Assembly: GCF_900169145.1 (NCBI RefSeq)
Contig: NZ_FXZD01000005.1
Span: forward strand, 218,238 to 282,237
Direction: 5' to 3'
DNA: 64,000 nucleotides
From: Brevibacterium antiquum CNRZ 918
Lineage (GTDB): Bacteria > Actinomycetota > Actinomycetes > Actinomycetales > Brevibacteriaceae
The notes under the pieces were generated by a model. It was not told the DNA's origin. It made no database searches and worked only from the letters and a program-made list of their open reading frames with translations. The translations under genes were made by a program, and so were the position numbers. This document shows, piece after piece, positions 44,324 to 54,329 of the stretch (position 1 is the first letter of the stretch; each line of letters opens with the position of its first letter).

Positions 44324-45613
44324 TCACTCATCGTCCGAATAGTCGGCGCTTCGTTCATCTCCAATGCGACCCAAGAGTTCGTCGTCTTCGTCGGAACCCT
44401 CCTGGTCTTCGGAGGCCTGGGGTCCGGCCTGCATATCGGAGAGTCTGGTCAGGAGCAGCCCCCCAGCCATTCCCACCGCCAGCCACGCGGTGACAACCAG
44501 CGCAGATGTCAGTGCCGAGGGCCCGAATGCCGAAAGACCCAACGGCCCCATGGCCCCTCTCGCGAAGATCGCAAGGACCTGGAGCACGACGAAGAGTTTG
44601 ACTGCTGCAGTGGCCAGCCCGAGCCACGAAGCCATCATCACCACGCGGGCATGGCCCCGCCCGACGATGACGCTGAGCACTCCGACCAGCACGAGCAGCA
44701 CCGGCGCCGCATTCGTCCACGCCGGGTAGTCACCGACGAGCAACTGCAGCACCGGAACATGTGGAACTGGTCCCGCCGCAGTCTGGAACACCGAGCTCAA
44801 CGCCCCGTCTCCCGCACTCACACCGGTGCCTGCGATCCAGGACAGGGAGGCGAACAGGATTCCCGGAGCGAAGAGAATCTGAATCATCAGCAGGCCCACG
44901 CCGGCAGACAGGGGTGAGCTGTAGCCCTGCAGTGATTGGGCCAGTTCGTCCCACCTCAGCACGATGCCGGTGGCGAGGACGAGGACCGAGAGGAACGCCG
45001 CTGCCCAGAGGAGCCTCTTGACCAGGGATGCGCCGGCATCCCAAACCTCGCTGTCGAGATTCTGCAGTCGCGGGATGTCGTCGACTCCGCGTACCCAAAG
45101 GAACCCGGCCGCCGAGGCGGACAGCAGCATGAGTGCAAGTCGGAGGAAGCCCAATGGTGTCAGCGTCGCCTCCCCTACCAAGAGGGTCAATACGATCAGT
45201 GGGACGGCATAGGCAATGACGTAGGTCGCCACCGCGACGAGGACCGGCTTCCACCAGGAAGCTTCCATACTGTCGGTGTCATCGAGGCCTGCTTCTGTGA
45301 AGCCGGCGACCAGCCGTTTGGCGCCTGCGGCGAAGAAGAACCACACGCCCAGTGTGATCAGGCTCGGAGCCAGCGAGAACTCGAAGCCCATCGTCGACAC
45401 ACTCAGGCCGTGGACGACGCCCCACAGGGCGAATGCCCACTCCGGGATAATCGAATACGGCAGCTGTGAACCGAGTCCGATGATCCAGAAGACGGTGGCG
45501 ATGACGAAGGCCGCGGGGACGGCGATGAGGTCGATTCGCAGTGCCTCCAGCAGTCCCAGCAGGACTGGATGGCGGTGGGTTCGAGGGTGCGGAGAAGTGT
45601 GCATCTCTTCCAT
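44324..45613 (-). CDS. DUF6350/PerM-like membrane protein
   Basis: 429 residues with about nine membrane helices and an acidic C-terminal tail (EDQEGSDEDDELLGRIGDE). This is the family of M. tuberculosis PerM, linked to cell division and stabilisation of FtsB. Its location next to purN matches the known synteny. ATG 45613 is the first start inside the conserved part (HTSPHPRTHRHPVLLGLLEA); the upstream 35 codons overlap the promoter of the divergent gene. Confidence 0.78.
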   Translation of the reverse strand: MEEMHTSPHPRTHRHPVLLGLLEALRIDLIAVPAAFVIATVFWIIGLGSQLPYSIIPEWAFALWGVVHGLSVSTMGFEFSLAPSLITLGVWFFFAAGAKRLVAGFTEAGLDDTDSMEASWWKPVLVAVATYVIAYAVPLIVLTLLVGEATLTPLGFLRLALMLLSASAAGFLWVRGVDDIPRLQNLDSEVWDAGASLVKRLLWAAAFLSVLVLATGIVLRWDELAQSLQGYSSPLSAGVGLLMIQILFAPGILFASLSWIAGTGVSAGDGALSSVFQTAAGPVPHVPVLQLLVGDYPAWTNAAPVLLVLVGVLSVIVGRGHARVVMMASWLGLATAAVKLFVVLQVLAIFARGAMGPLGLSAFGPSALTSALVVTAWLAVGMAGGLLLTRLSDMQAGPQASEDQEGSDEDDELLGRIGDERSADYSDDE

Positions 45614-45672
45614 TTTCGCTGATTCGGCACCTGCTTCCTGGTATTGACCACGCGATTCTCTTTCGTGGGAAG

Positions 45673-45678
45673 TACAAT
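45673..45678 (+). promoter_or_regulatory. -10 box of gene 45721
   Basis: TACAAT, about 42 nt before ATG 45721. No clear -35 at normal spacing is seen. Confidence 0.4.
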
Positions 45679-45720
45679 TGCGCCAGGACACGCTTGAAGA
45701 CACGAAGGATGCATCCAACG

Positions 45721-47430
45721 ATGAGCAACGGGAACGACGAACCGAATTTCCCGCCGCCTCCTAAGAACCCTCCCGAGAACAACAGAACGGGATCCGGTGC
45801 GGAGACGTCGGCGGACAACACTACTGATGATTCGGTGGATACCAGCAGCTCCGGTCCGCAGGCGCCAGCCGGTGGACCCGAACAGGCTCCGTCCTACCGC
45901 GACGATCAGGCCCCTCCGTTCACGGCGAACGATCAGACCAAGAGCAATCAGCCATCCCAGCCGAACCAGCCCGGGCAGTACCAGCCGCCGCGCCCCGAAG
46001 TGCAGCAGGCCAGCTCGAATCAGGCCCCGAATTACAACGGCGGTCAGCAGAACGGCGGTCAGCAGCGACCCGGTCACCACCAGGGTGGCCAGTACCAGGG
46101 TGGCGCACCCGAGCCGGGCGGTCCGTACCAGCCGGGCTCAGCACAGGATTCGTCCTATCAGCCGGCGCCCGGTCAGCCCAGTCAGTACCAGACAGGTCAT
46201 CCTGGCCAGTACCAGACCGGTCAGCCCGGCCAGTACCAGCCCGGTTCGGGTCCTGTTGCCCCTCGGACGGGTTCGGGTCCGGGCCAGTCCCAAGCGATCC
46301 CACAGCCGGCGCCGGCTCCCGGGTTCGCCGGCCCTGCGGCCACCGCGACCCGCGCCGATGCCCGCCCCAAGAAGAAGAAGAGCAGGATGCCTCTCTTCAT
46401 TGCTCTGGGTTCGGTGGCCCTCGTCATCATTCTCGTCCTTGTCGGGTTCCTCGTCGTCAACACGGTCAATAAGAACAACTACGGCCCCGATAAAGTTGCC
46501 GAAGACTATGTGTCATCGTTGAGCAAGGGCGACTTCGCCGCTGCTGAGAAGATCGCGCCCTCGCCTCGTCCGGAGGGAACGAATCTGGACCTCCTGTCCA
46601 AGGAGTTCACCGACGCGTCCTCGGCGAAGGTCGAGAATGCAAAGGTCGAGTCCTCGAAAGTCGACGGTGACAAGGGCACAGTCATCGTCTCCTACGATCT
46701 CGACGGCTCCAAGTACAACGTCGAGCTGAAGGCGAAGAACGATGGCAAGCAGGATCTGTTCTTCGACAAATGGTCACTGACCGGACCTGCGCTCAACGTC
46801 ATCGCGCTCGACATCCCTGCATCTGATGGCCTCAGCGTCAACGGCAAGGATTACACGGCTCAGGCTGGCACCACGTCCTTCGCTGTGTATCCGGGCAACT
46901 ATGACTTTACGATCCCCCAGAGCAAATGGGTCGGTGAAGCCAAGGACACGGCAGCGGTGAACTTCCCACAGGCCTTCGCCCCAGGTGAAAAACCGACCAA
47001 CGATGAGGTCTCTCCGATCACGCTCAATCTTGATCTCGCCCCGACGAGCGCCTTCCAGAAGGAAGTTCAGAAACAGGTCGAGAAGGAGCTCAAGAAGTGC
47101 TTCGACAACAAGGACATCAAGCCGAAGTGCAAATTCATCAAGTACGATCCGACAAAGAGCCCGGTCGCCGGTACCGACAAGAAGCTGGCCGATCTGGCCA
47201 AGAAGAACTCCGCCAAGTGGGACATGAAGGACATGCCCAAGGTGGAAGCGAGCTTCGGTTCGGGTGACACGACCACCGGTTCGTTCTTCACCAAGAAGCC
47301 GGGCAAGTTCGACTTCACTGTGAAGGGCAAGAATCAAGGTCCGTACTATAACAACGATGTTCCACTGTCGGTGTCCGGAAGCGTGAAGATCGACGGAGAC
47401 AAGCTCTCGGTCGAGTTCTTCGACTTCTGA
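45721..47430 (+). CDS. Gln/Pro-rich membrane-anchored protein, function unknown
   Basis: 569 residues. Residues 1-215 are disordered, rich in Gln, Pro and Gly, with repeats of the GQYQTG/GQYQPG type. A basic patch (PKKKKSRMPL) precedes one membrane helix (about 222-245). The C-terminal 320 residues are extracytoplasmic, with DUF4878-like features at the front (DKVAEDYVSSLSKGDFAAAEKIA). Two Cys at the C-terminal half (KKCFDNKDIKPKCKF) may form a disulfide. The layout is like many actinobacterial cell-surface proteins. An alternative ATG is at 45709. It is divergent to perM. Confidence 0.78.
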   Translation: MSNGNDEPNFPPPPKNPPENNRTGSGAETSADNTTDDSVDTSSSGPQAPAGGPEQAPSYRDDQAPPFTANDQTKSNQPSQPNQPGQYQPPRPEVQQASSNQAPNYNGGQQNGGQQRPGHHQGGQYQGGAPEPGGPYQPGSAQDSSYQPAPGQPSQYQTGHPGQYQTGQPGQYQPGSGPVAPRTGSGPGQSQAIPQPAPAPGFAGPAATATRADARPKKKKSRMPLFIALGSVALVIILVLVGFLVVNTVNKNNYGPDKVAEDYVSSLSKGDFAAAEKIAPSPRPEGTNLDLLSKEFTDASSAKVENAKVESSKVDGDKGTVIVSYDLDGSKYNVELKAKNDGKQDLFFDKWSLTGPALNVIALDIPASDGLSVNGKDYTAQAGTTSFAVYPGNYDFTIPQSKWVGEAKDTAAVNFPQAFAPGEKPTNDEVSPITLNLDLAPTSAFQKEVQKQVEKELKKCFDNKDIKPKCKFIKYDPTKSPVAGTDKKLADLAKKNSAKWDMKDMPKVEASFGSGDTTTGSFFTKKPGKFDFTVKGKNQGPYYNNDVPLSVSGSVKIDGDKLSVEFFDF

Positions 47431-47499
47431 TTCGAGTCATCGACGACGTGCGGCACTGCCCTCGCCGAGGTGGTCCCGCCTGAGTGGGAAAGCGTAGTT

Positions 47500-47537
47500 G
47501 AGGAGGGCCTGGGTTCTGCAGAACCCAGGCCCTCCTC
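47500..47537. terminator. Strong bidirectional terminator
   Basis: A perfect 17-bp stem with loop TGCA between convergent gene 45721 and the amidase. There is no long T tail on either side, but the stem is very stable. Confidence 0.85.
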
Positions 47538-47549
47538 ACGTCCTCGCCT

Positions 47550-48950
47550 TCAGTTCATCGCAGCACGCACGGGTGCTGGCACATCCGCTGCCTGTTCGAA
47601 CCAGGACCCGGCCGCCATCACGAGCTCGTCGGCGAAGCGACGACCCGAGATCTGAGCGCCGATGGTCCGACCGTCATTCGTGTAGCCGGCCAAGACTGTG
47701 CCTGCTGGCTGCTCTGACATGTTGTAGGGCATGGTGAAGCCGATGTGTCCCATCGGTTCGTGGACCCTGGGGTAGGGCATGGGCTGTTCGGCTGGGAATG
47801 CTGCGTCGGGTGAGACGGGCGAGATGACCAGGTCATAGGCCGCAGTGGCTGCCACACTGCGACGTCTGATCTCCTGCACGCTGTGGTAGCACTCCATGAG
47901 CCGCAGTCCCGTGACGTCAGCCCCGCCCTGGGCCCATTGCTGGATGTAGGGCAGGATGAGCGCCTGTTCTTCCACCGGCAGGGCGCGTAGGTCACTCCAT
48001 GAGCGGACTCGCCAGAACAGGTCCATGTCTCTCAGCAGCCCATCATCGATGAAGGGGTCGACGGTGTCGACGACGGCTCCGGCTCGTGCGAAACATTCGG
48101 CAGCCTCGGCGATTGTGGACGCGATTTCCGGGTTGACGGGTTCTCCACATCCGGCATCGAGCTGGAGCCCGATCTTCAGCCCCTTCGGGTCGAAGCCGGG
48201 ACGGCTGGGAGTCTCAAAAGCTGGCTGGGGCAGGCGGGAGTAGTCACGGTCGTCGGGGGCAGAGATAATGTCCATCGCGGCCTTGACGTCGGGCATCGTC
48301 CTGGCCAGTGGCCCGGCGCATCGTCCCATGTACGGGGCGTCGAGTGGGACCCTGCCGAAGCTGGGTTTGAGGCCGGCCAGTCCCAACCAGGTGCAGGGCA
48401 GACGGATCGATCCGCCGATGTCAGAGCCGATGTGGATGGGGCCGTAGCCGGCAGCGGCGGCAGCACCTGCACCTGCACTCGATCCACCGGTGGTGAGGCT
48501 CGGGTCCAGGGGCGAACGGGTGATGCCGTGCAGCGAGGAGACACCGGAGGAGAGCATGCCCCAGTCGGGCATCGTCGTCGATCCGAGGATGAGCGCACCG
48601 GCTTCTTCGAGGCGCTGCGTGATCGGAGCGTCGTGAGTCGACACCGGGACCTTGGCCCAGGCATGACCGCCGGGCATCGACACTCCCTTTCGTGCGACGT
48701 TCTCTTTGATCGTGACCGGCACCCCGTCCAAGGCCCCCAGGGACCGGCCCTCGCGCCAACGCTGAGCACTGGCTTCTGCCGCAGCGCGCGAGCGTTCGTC
48801 GTCCCGATGGTGGAGTGCGTTGATAACGGGTTCGCACTCGTTCATTCTCTCCACGACTGCGGCGAGGACCTCGAGAGGAGTGAAGTCTCCCGAGGTGTAG
48901 CCGCTGGTCATGGCGTCCGCTGTGTGGTCGGCAAGCGTGTTCTGACTCAA
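47550..48950 (-). CDS. amidase-signature hydrolase
   Basis: 466 residues. The Ser-Ser-Lys triad is visible: Lys82 (VTIKENVA), the cis-Ser in GGSSAGAG (155-162) and nucleophile Ser181 in GSDIGGSIRLP. It hydrolyses an amide or carries out a related reaction; the substrate is unknown. The start is TTG 48950 with AGGAC 5 nt upstream. It is 52 bp after the ATPase gene of the ABC importer, so it probably acts on the imported compound. Confidence 0.9.
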   Translation of the reverse strand: MSQNTLADHTADAMTSGYTSGDFTPLEVLAAVVERMNECEPVINALHHRDDERSRAAAEASAQRWREGRSLGALDGVPVTIKENVARKGVSMPGGHAWAKVPVSTHDAPITQRLEEAGALILGSTTMPDWGMLSSGVSSLHGITRSPLDPSLTTGGSSAGAGAAAAAGYGPIHIGSDIGGSIRLPCTWLGLAGLKPSFGRVPLDAPYMGRCAGPLARTMPDVKAAMDIISAPDDRDYSRLPQPAFETPSRPGFDPKGLKIGLQLDAGCGEPVNPEIASTIAEAAECFARAGAVVDTVDPFIDDGLLRDMDLFWRVRSWSDLRALPVEEQALILPYIQQWAQGGADVTGLRLMECYHSVQEIRRRSVAATAAYDLVISPVSPDAAFPAEQPMPYPRVHEPMGHIGFTMPYNMSEQPAGTVLAGYTNDGRTIGAQISGRRFADELVMAAGSWFEQAADVPAPVRAAMN

Positions 48951-49002
48951 GTGCCGTCCTTTCTTCTATTGCCTCTGCTGAGGAAGTGGCGCAGAGTCGG
49001 AT

Positions 49003-50808
49003 TCAGGTGACTGAGGCGAGCGCTCCGGCCAGACTCGGGGTGGCCGCGATGAGCTTGCGGGTGTAGTCCTCGCGCGGGTTGGCGTAGATGTCTTCGGTCG
49101 CCCCGGATTCGACGATGTGCCCGTCCTTCATGACGATGACGTCGGAGCACAGGTGTTTGACCACACCCAAATCGTGGGAGACGAAGAGCAGGGTCAGTGC
49201 GTAGTCATCAACGAGGTCGGTGAGCAGGTTGAGGACCTGGGAGCGCACGGAGACGTCGAGAGCAGAGACGGGCTCATCGGCGACAAGGATCTGCGGCCGA
49301 GTCACCAGCGCCCGGGCGATCGAGATCCTCTGCCGCTGTCCACCGGAGAATTGGTGCGGGTAGCGTCGCATGGCCTTCGTATCGAGATCGACGGCCAGCA
49401 ACATCTCTTCCACCCTGGCCAGGCGTTCTTCCCGTGCCATACCGCGGGCGGTGAGGGGTTCGGAGACGATGTCTTCGACCCGCATACGTGGATCAAGGGA
49501 GGCAAAGGGGTCTTGGAAGACGATCTGCAGATCCTCGCGCAGCGACCTCAGCGCCGGTGCGCTCGCTGACTCCACCCGGATATCGCCGACCCTCACCCGG
49601 CCGGAGGTCGGTCGGTCCAATCCGGAGAGGATGGTCAATAGGGTCGATTTCCCCGACCCCGACTCCCCCACGATTCCCAGGCGCTGTCCGGAAGTGACGC
49701 TGAAGCTGATGTCATCGAGTGCGCGAACCGGGGACCGTCGTCGCAGCAGCCCTCGGGAGCGGAAGTGCTTCGAGACTCCGCTGACGTCGATGAGCGGCGC
49801 GGATTCGTCTGCTGCGCCAGTCTCCCTCGCCGAGGCGGACGCGGGGTCTCGCACATCGGCTGGCCCACCGGCAGCAGTCGAATCTGCTTTGACCGGCTCT
49901 GCCTCGTTGACCGGCTCTGCCTCGTTGGTGTGCCCAGGCATCTCGCCCGACCCGGCGCCATCGACCGGTCCGGCGTATGACAGCGCGGTTTTGAGAGTGA
50001 AGAGTTTCCCATGCGTGTCGGTGGCTTCGAGGTCGGAGGAGGCCAGCAGCCCACGGGTGTATTCGTGCTGGGGATCGGTGAAGATCTGGTGGACGGTGCC
50101 GGTCTCGACGATACGACCGGCGTACATCACGATCACCCGGTCACAGACTCCGGCGACGACGGCCAGGTCGTGGGTGATGAACAGCAGTCCTGCCTGCACT
50201 GCTGCGACGCGTTCGGCGATGAGGTCGAGCATGTGCTTCTGCACCGTCACGTCGAGTGCGGTGGTCGGTTCGTCACAGATGAGCAGCCGTGGCGAGTTCG
50301 CCAGGGCGATTGCCAGCATCACGCGCTGTCGTTGGCCGCCCGACATCTGGTGCGGGTAAGCATAGCGGGCACTGTCCGGATCGGGCATGTGCACGCTTGC
50401 CAGCAGGTCGAGGACTCGCCCGGGAATGTCACCGCGCGCCACCTCACCGTGGATGCGCAGCACCTCGGCAATCTGGTCGCCGATGCGCATCAGCGGGTTG
50501 AGTGCGCTCATCGGCTCCTGGAACACCATAGAGACGAGGTCCGAACGCATCTTGGCGAGGGTCTTCTCCTTCGCCTCAAGAACATTTCCAGCAAAGCCCT
50601 GCAGAGACACAGTGCCCTGGGCCCGCAGCTCTTCGGGCAGCAGTCCCATCACGGACTGCGCGGTCAGCGACTTCCCCGATCCTGATTCGCCGATGAGTCC
50701 GACCCTCTCACCGGGTGCCAGACTCAGCGACACATCGTGGAGAACAGGCGCCTCGGCGCCTGCAGGGGTGATGGTGAGGTCACGGACCTCGAGCAGGTTC
50801 TCAGCCAT
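49003..50808 (-). CDS. fused DppD-DppF-type ABC ATPase
   Basis: 601 residues with two complete nucleotide-binding domains. NBD1 has GESGSGKS (about 34), MSGGQRQR and [12 protein letters not shown]2 (about 325 onward) has [20 protein letters not shown] and DEPVSALDV. The linker (about 250-325) is Ala/Glu/Pro-rich, with a duplicated NEAEPV. This fused form powers dipeptide/oligopeptide or nickel-type importers. ATG 50808 overlaps the stop of the permease gene by 8 nt. Confidence 0.94.
   Translation of the reverse strand: MAENLLEVRDLTITPAGAEAPVLHDVSLSLAPGERVGLIGESGSGKSLTAQSVMGLLPEELRAQGTVSLQGFAGNVLEAKEKTLAKMRSDLVSMVFQEPMSALNPLMRIGDQIAEVLRIHGEVARGDIPGRVLDLLASVHMPDPDSARYAYPHQMSGGQRQRVMLAIALANSPRLLICDEPTTALDVTVQKHMLDLIAERVAAVQAGLLFITHDLAVVAGVCDRVIVMYAGRIVETGTVHQIFTDPQHEYTRGLLASSDLEATDTHGKLFTLKTALSYAGPVDGAGSGEMPGHTNEAEPVNEAEPVKADSTAAGGPADVRDPASASARETGAADESAPLIDVSGVSKHFRSRGLLRRRSPVRALDDISFSVTSGQRLGIVGESGSGKSTLLTILSGLDRPTSGRVRVGDIRVESASAPALRSLREDLQIVFQDPFASLDPRMRVEDIVSEPLTARGMAREERLARVEEMLLAVDLDTKAMRRYPHQFSGGQRQRISIARALVTRPQILVADEPVSALDVSVRSQVLNLLTDLVDDYALTLLFVSHDLGVVKHLCSDVIVMKDGHIVESGATEDIYANPREDYTRKLIAATPSLAGALASVT
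49891..49926. repeat. 18-bp tandem repeat in the ATPase linker
   Basis: GACCGGCTCTGCCTCGTT occurs twice in a row and duplicates six residues in the disordered linker. Confidence 0.85.
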
Positions 50809-51703
50809 TGCCGCGGGCCTCCATCTTCGGGTCGAATCGGTCTCGGAGTCCGTCGCCCAGGAGGTTGAACCCGAGCACGGCGAGGGCGATGAACAGCCCT
50901 GGCCACAGCGCAAGTTCGGGCTGGGTGGACAGGAACTGCTGGGACTCCTGCAGCATCCGGCCCCAGGAGGGCACGGGAGCCTGTGTGCCCAGTCCCAGGA
51001 AGGACAGGCCCGCCTCGGCGAGGACGGAGATCGCGAACGCCACGGAGGCCTGCACGATGACCATGCCGGCGATGTTGGGCAGGACGTGGACGATGGCGAT
51101 CGCCGGGGCACTCCGGTTCGAAGCCTTGGCCGCGCGCACATATTCGGAGCCGAGCACCTGCATCGTGCCGGAACGGGCGACCCGAGCGAAGCCGGGGATC
51201 GCAGCGATTCCCACGGCCACCATGGCCGGCCCGGTGCCGGGTTGGTAGACGGCGGCGAAGACGATCGCCAGCAGCAGCGCAGGAAAGGCGAGCAGGATGT
51301 CGTTGGCGCGCATGATCACCGCGCTCAGCCACACACCCCACGGGTACTGCGCGAAGACCGCGGCGATGATGCCGATGGGAGTGCCGATGAGCACGGCGAT
51401 GCCGACGGCCACGATGCCGACCATGAGGGTGATCCGGGCCCCGTACATGATCCAGGTCAGAGTGTCGCGGCCGAATTTGTCCGTTCCGAACAGGTGCTCG
51501 GGACTCGCTGCCTGCAGCCGTGCGACCGGGTCGACGACGCTGGGATCGTAGGGGGTCCACACGAAGGACACGAGTGCAAGCGCGACGATGACGAAGATGA
51601 GGACGGCACCTATGACCATCGAGGCATTGAGCCTCAGTTTCGTACGTCTGCGACGATCCATTGAGGTCTCCCCCGCCGAGGTGGTGCTCGGGTTCTCGCT
51701 CAT
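50801..51703 (-). CDS. DppC-type ABC permease
   Basis: 300 residues, with a short N-terminal tail and five or six membrane helices. The permease EAA motif region is EYVRAAKASNRSAPAIAIVHVLPN (in pieces: EYVRAAKASN, then HVLPN) near 190-215. The N-terminal region has HLFGTDKFGRD, the DppC signature. ATG 51703 overlaps the preceding permease stop (ATGA). The frame upstream of this ATG is an artefact. Confidence 0.92.
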   Translation of the reverse strand: MSENPSTTSAGETSMDRRRRTKLRLNASMVIGAVLIFVIVALALVSFVWTPYDPSVVDPVARLQAASPEHLFGTDKFGRDTLTWIMYGARITLMVGIVAVGIAVLIGTPIGIIAAVFAQYPWGVWLSAVIMRANDILLAFPALLLAIVFAAVYQPGTGPAMVAVGIAAIPGFARVARSGTMQVLGSEYVRAAKASNRSAPAIAIVHVLPNIAGMVIVQASVAFAISVLAEAGLSFLGLGTQAPVPSWGRMLQESQQFLSTQPELALWPGLFIALAVLGFNLLGDGLRDRFDPKMEARGNG

Positions 51704-52647
51704 GACGCGTTCCTGATCCGGGGGTCGACGATCGGGTACAGCACGTCGACGATGAGGTTGATGATGAGCACGAGGAAGACGAGGACCATGACGATTCCCT
51801 GGACCGTGACGAGGTCGCGGTTGGCTACGGCGCGAACGAGTTCGGAGCCGATGCCGGGAATCACGAAGATCTGTTCGATGATGACGGCTCCGACGAGGAG
51901 TGTTGCCAGCTGAACCCCGGCCACGGTGATGACGGGGATGGCAGCGTTGCGCAGACCATGGACGAACAGCGCCTTGGTTCGGGTCAGACCTTTGGCTCGG
52001 GCGGTGCGAATGTAGTCCTCGCGCATGACGTCGAGGACCGCCGATCTCACGTACCGGGTGAGGATCGCGGCCTGGACGAGTGCCAGGGACACGACAGGCA
52101 GCACCAGTCGGATGAGGAACCCGCCCAGTCCTTCGACCGGGGCCATCCACCCTTGGGAGGGGAACCAGCCAAGTGTCAGGGAGAAGACGATGACGAGGAT
52201 GATGGCCGCGAGGAAGTTCGGCACGGCGATGCCGATCTGGCTCAGCGCGGAGATCGTGACTCCGATCCAGTTGCGCTGTTCAAGGGCCGCGAAGGTGCCC
52301 AAAGGAACGGCGATGACGATCGCCAGAAAGATCGCGGCGATGACGAGGATGCCGGTGACCTGGACGCTGCCGACGATGACCGGGGTGATCGCTGCCCCGG
52401 TCACATACGAGGTTCCGAAGTCGCCGGTGAGCATGCCCATGACCCAATTGAAGTAGCGGATGAGCGGCGGCTGGTCGAGTCCGTACTGGGCTTCAAGCGC
52501 CGCCACCGCATCAGGCGTGGCGTTCGTTCCCAACGCGACCTGCGCGGCGTTGCCGGGCAGGATGCTCATGAGCGCGAAGACCACAACCGAGGCGACGATC
52601 AGCGCCAGAACGAACTGTATCGCACGGTTGGCCACATAGATGATCAT
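51700..52647 (-). CDS. DppB-type ABC permease
   Basis: 315 residues with six membrane helices. It shows GLDQPPLIRYFNWVMGMLTGDFG near 55-78, and the EAA-like region EDYIRTARAKGLTRTKALFVHGLRN near 205. It pairs with the next gene to form the transmembrane channel. It starts 13 bp after the binding-protein gene and overlaps the next permease by 4 nt. Confidence 0.93.
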   Translation of the reverse strand: MIIYVANRAIQFVLALIVASVVVFALMSILPGNAAQVALGTNATPDAVAALEAQYGLDQPPLIRYFNWVMGMLTGDFGTSYVTGAAITPVIVGSVQVTGILVIAAIFLAIVIAVPLGTFAALEQRNWIGVTISALSQIGIAVPNFLAAIILVIVFSLTLGWFPSQGWMAPVEGLGGFLIRLVLPVVSLALVQAAILTRYVRSAVLDVMREDYIRTARAKGLTRTKALFVHGLRNAAIPVITVAGVQLATLLVGAVIIEQIFVIPGIGSELVRAVANRDLVTVQGIVMVLVFLVLIINLIVDVLYPIVDPRIRNAS

Positions 52648-52660
52648 GGGTGGAGGTACT

Positions 52661-54163
52661 TCAGTTCCAGCTCAGATCCGCGATCCTGAATGCGTCGGAG
52701 ACCCTGTTGGCGGGAATTCCAGCGACGTCGGATTTCGCGATGACGAGGTTCGGAAACAGGAACAGGAAGTCAGAGGCTGCGTCTTCGGTGATCGTCTTCG
52801 CGATCTCCTTCATCCCTGAGACGTATTCCTCTTCCGTGCCGGTGTCGGCCTTCTCCGCGATCTTCTTGATCTTGGAGTCGTCATAGCCGATGTAGTAGTC
52901 GTTGGAGAAGACGGTGAGGATGTCACGGGGCTCGGCATGATTGATCACTGACATGTCGAACTTGTGTTCGGTGAAAGTCTTGTCCAGCCAGACTGCCGGG
53001 AATTCCTGGGTCTCGATGTCGGCTTTGAGCCCGACCTCCTTGAGCTGAGCGGACACGATTTCCGAGATCGCCTTCGCATACGGCAGGTTCGGCACGGTGA
53101 AGGCGAACGTCTCCCCCTCGATACCGGCTTCTCTGACGAGATCTTTGGCCTTCTGCGGATCGTAGTCCCAGACTCCCGTCAGATCCTCGTAGTACGGGTC
53201 CGTCGGCGGGACCATTGAGCCGATGAGCTCGCCGTAGCCGGCCCATGCGGTGTCAAGGACTGCCTTGCGGTCGATAGCATGCATGACCGCCTCGCGCGCC
53301 TTTTTGTCTTTGAAGATGCCCTTCGCGTTGTTCATCGAGAGCACGACCTCACCGTTCGTGGTGCCCGAGATGATCTGGTAGTCGCTGCTCTGGAATTCTC
53401 CGGCCAGTTCGGGGGCCTGGAGGTTGGAGACGACGTCGATCTCTCCGGACTTCAGTGCGTTCGAGGCCGAGACCGCGTCTTGAAAGTATTTGAATTGGAC
53501 GTTCGTGACCGCTGGAGTCTCGCCCCAGTAGTCATCCCGCGCTGTGAAGTCGATCGACTGTCCGCGGGTGAATTTCTCGATGGCGAAGGGCCCGGTGCCG
53601 ATGGCTTCGTTAGCCAGGTCGTCGGTGCCCTCGGTGTCGAAGACAGCTCCGACGAGGCTGGTGAGATTGAACAGCCACGTGTTGGACGGTTTCTTGAGAG
53701 CGATCTCCACGGTGAGGTCGTCAGGAGTTTCGATCGAATCGACGATGTCCATCTTGGACTTCAGTGCGTTCTTCCAATCGTTCTGCACTCGTTCATAGGA
53801 GAACTTCACATCCTCGCTCGTGAGGTCGGCGCCATTGGAGAACTTCACACCCTTCTGCAGATGGAAGGTGTAGGTCTTGCGGTCCTCGGACACGTCCCAG
53901 TCCTGGGCCAGGCCCGGCTGGATCTCGCCCTCACCGTCGACGCGGACGAGCGATTCATAGACGTTCTCCATCAGTGCCTCGGGAATGGCGATCCCCGAGG
54001 TGGAGGTGAAGTCGAGGTTGACCGGTTCAGCGGTGAACGCGATCGTCATCGAATCCTTCTTCGCCTGCTCGTCGGAGTCCGAGGCCCCTGCCGAACAGCC
54101 GGCCAGGAACAGGCTCGAGGCAACCATTGCTGCCATCCACGTTCTGATGCCCGAAGTCTTCAT
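52661..54163 (-). CDS. oligopeptide-type ABC substrate-binding lipoprotein
   Basis: 500 residues. The lipobox LFLAGC puts the lipidated Cys at residue 23. SBP family 5 features are visible: SEDRKTYTFHLQKGVKFSNGADLTSEDVKFSYER (cluster near 93-125), AIGTGPFAIEKF, and NNAKGIFKDKKAREAVMHAIDR. It heads the five-gene run with two permeases, the ATPase and the amidase. The GGGAGAG ribosome site is near ideal. The peptide or other ligand is unknown. Confidence 0.92.
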   Translation of the reverse strand: MKTSGIRTWMAAMVASSLFLAGCSAGASDSDEQAKKDSMTIAFTAEPVNLDFTSTSGIAIPEALMENVYESLVRVDGEGEIQPGLAQDWDVSEDRKTYTFHLQKGVKFSNGADLTSEDVKFSYERVQNDWKNALKSKMDIVDSIETPDDLTVEIALKKPSNTWLFNLTSLVGAVFDTEGTDDLANEAIGTGPFAIEKFTRGQSIDFTARDDYWGETPAVTNVQFKYFQDAVSASNALKSGEIDVVSNLQAPELAGEFQSSDYQIISGTTNGEVVLSMNNAKGIFKDKKAREAVMHAIDRKAVLDTAWAGYGELIGSMVPPTDPYYEDLTGVWDYDPQKAKDLVREAGIEGETFAFTVPNLPYAKAISEIVSAQLKEVGLKADIETQEFPAVWLDKTFTEHKFDMSVINHAEPRDILTVFSNDYYIGYDDSKIKKIAEKADTGTEEEYVSGMKEIAKTITEDAASDFLFLFPNLVIAKSDVAGIPANRVSDAFRIADLSWN

Positions 54164-54329
54164 CGCTCTCCCAAATTCACGAACCCACGCTGGCTCATTC
54201 GTCGTCTCCAGCTGGTCCTGCGCAGTCGCACACCAGCCTCGCCAGCTTAGCGGAAGTTCTCACTATTCGAAGCATCATTGTTCATATCGTGGCGCAGCTG
54301 GAGAAACGGCGATACAGCGCCGGCGGGTT
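54164..54329. other. Upstream region of the ABC importer operon
   Basis: About 165 bp between rdgB and the importer. It has an AT-rich patch around 54255-54292 that likely contains the promoter, but no clear operator is visible. Confidence 0.4.

Noticed and set aside
46100..46260. Short repeated segments in gene 45721, considered as a CRISPR-like array
   Set aside because: The repeats are in frame and encode GQYQ-type low-complexity protein; there are no spacers.
50809..51141. N-terminal extension of the ABC ATPase
   Set aside because: Overlaps the permease gene in another frame and has no ATPase similarity.
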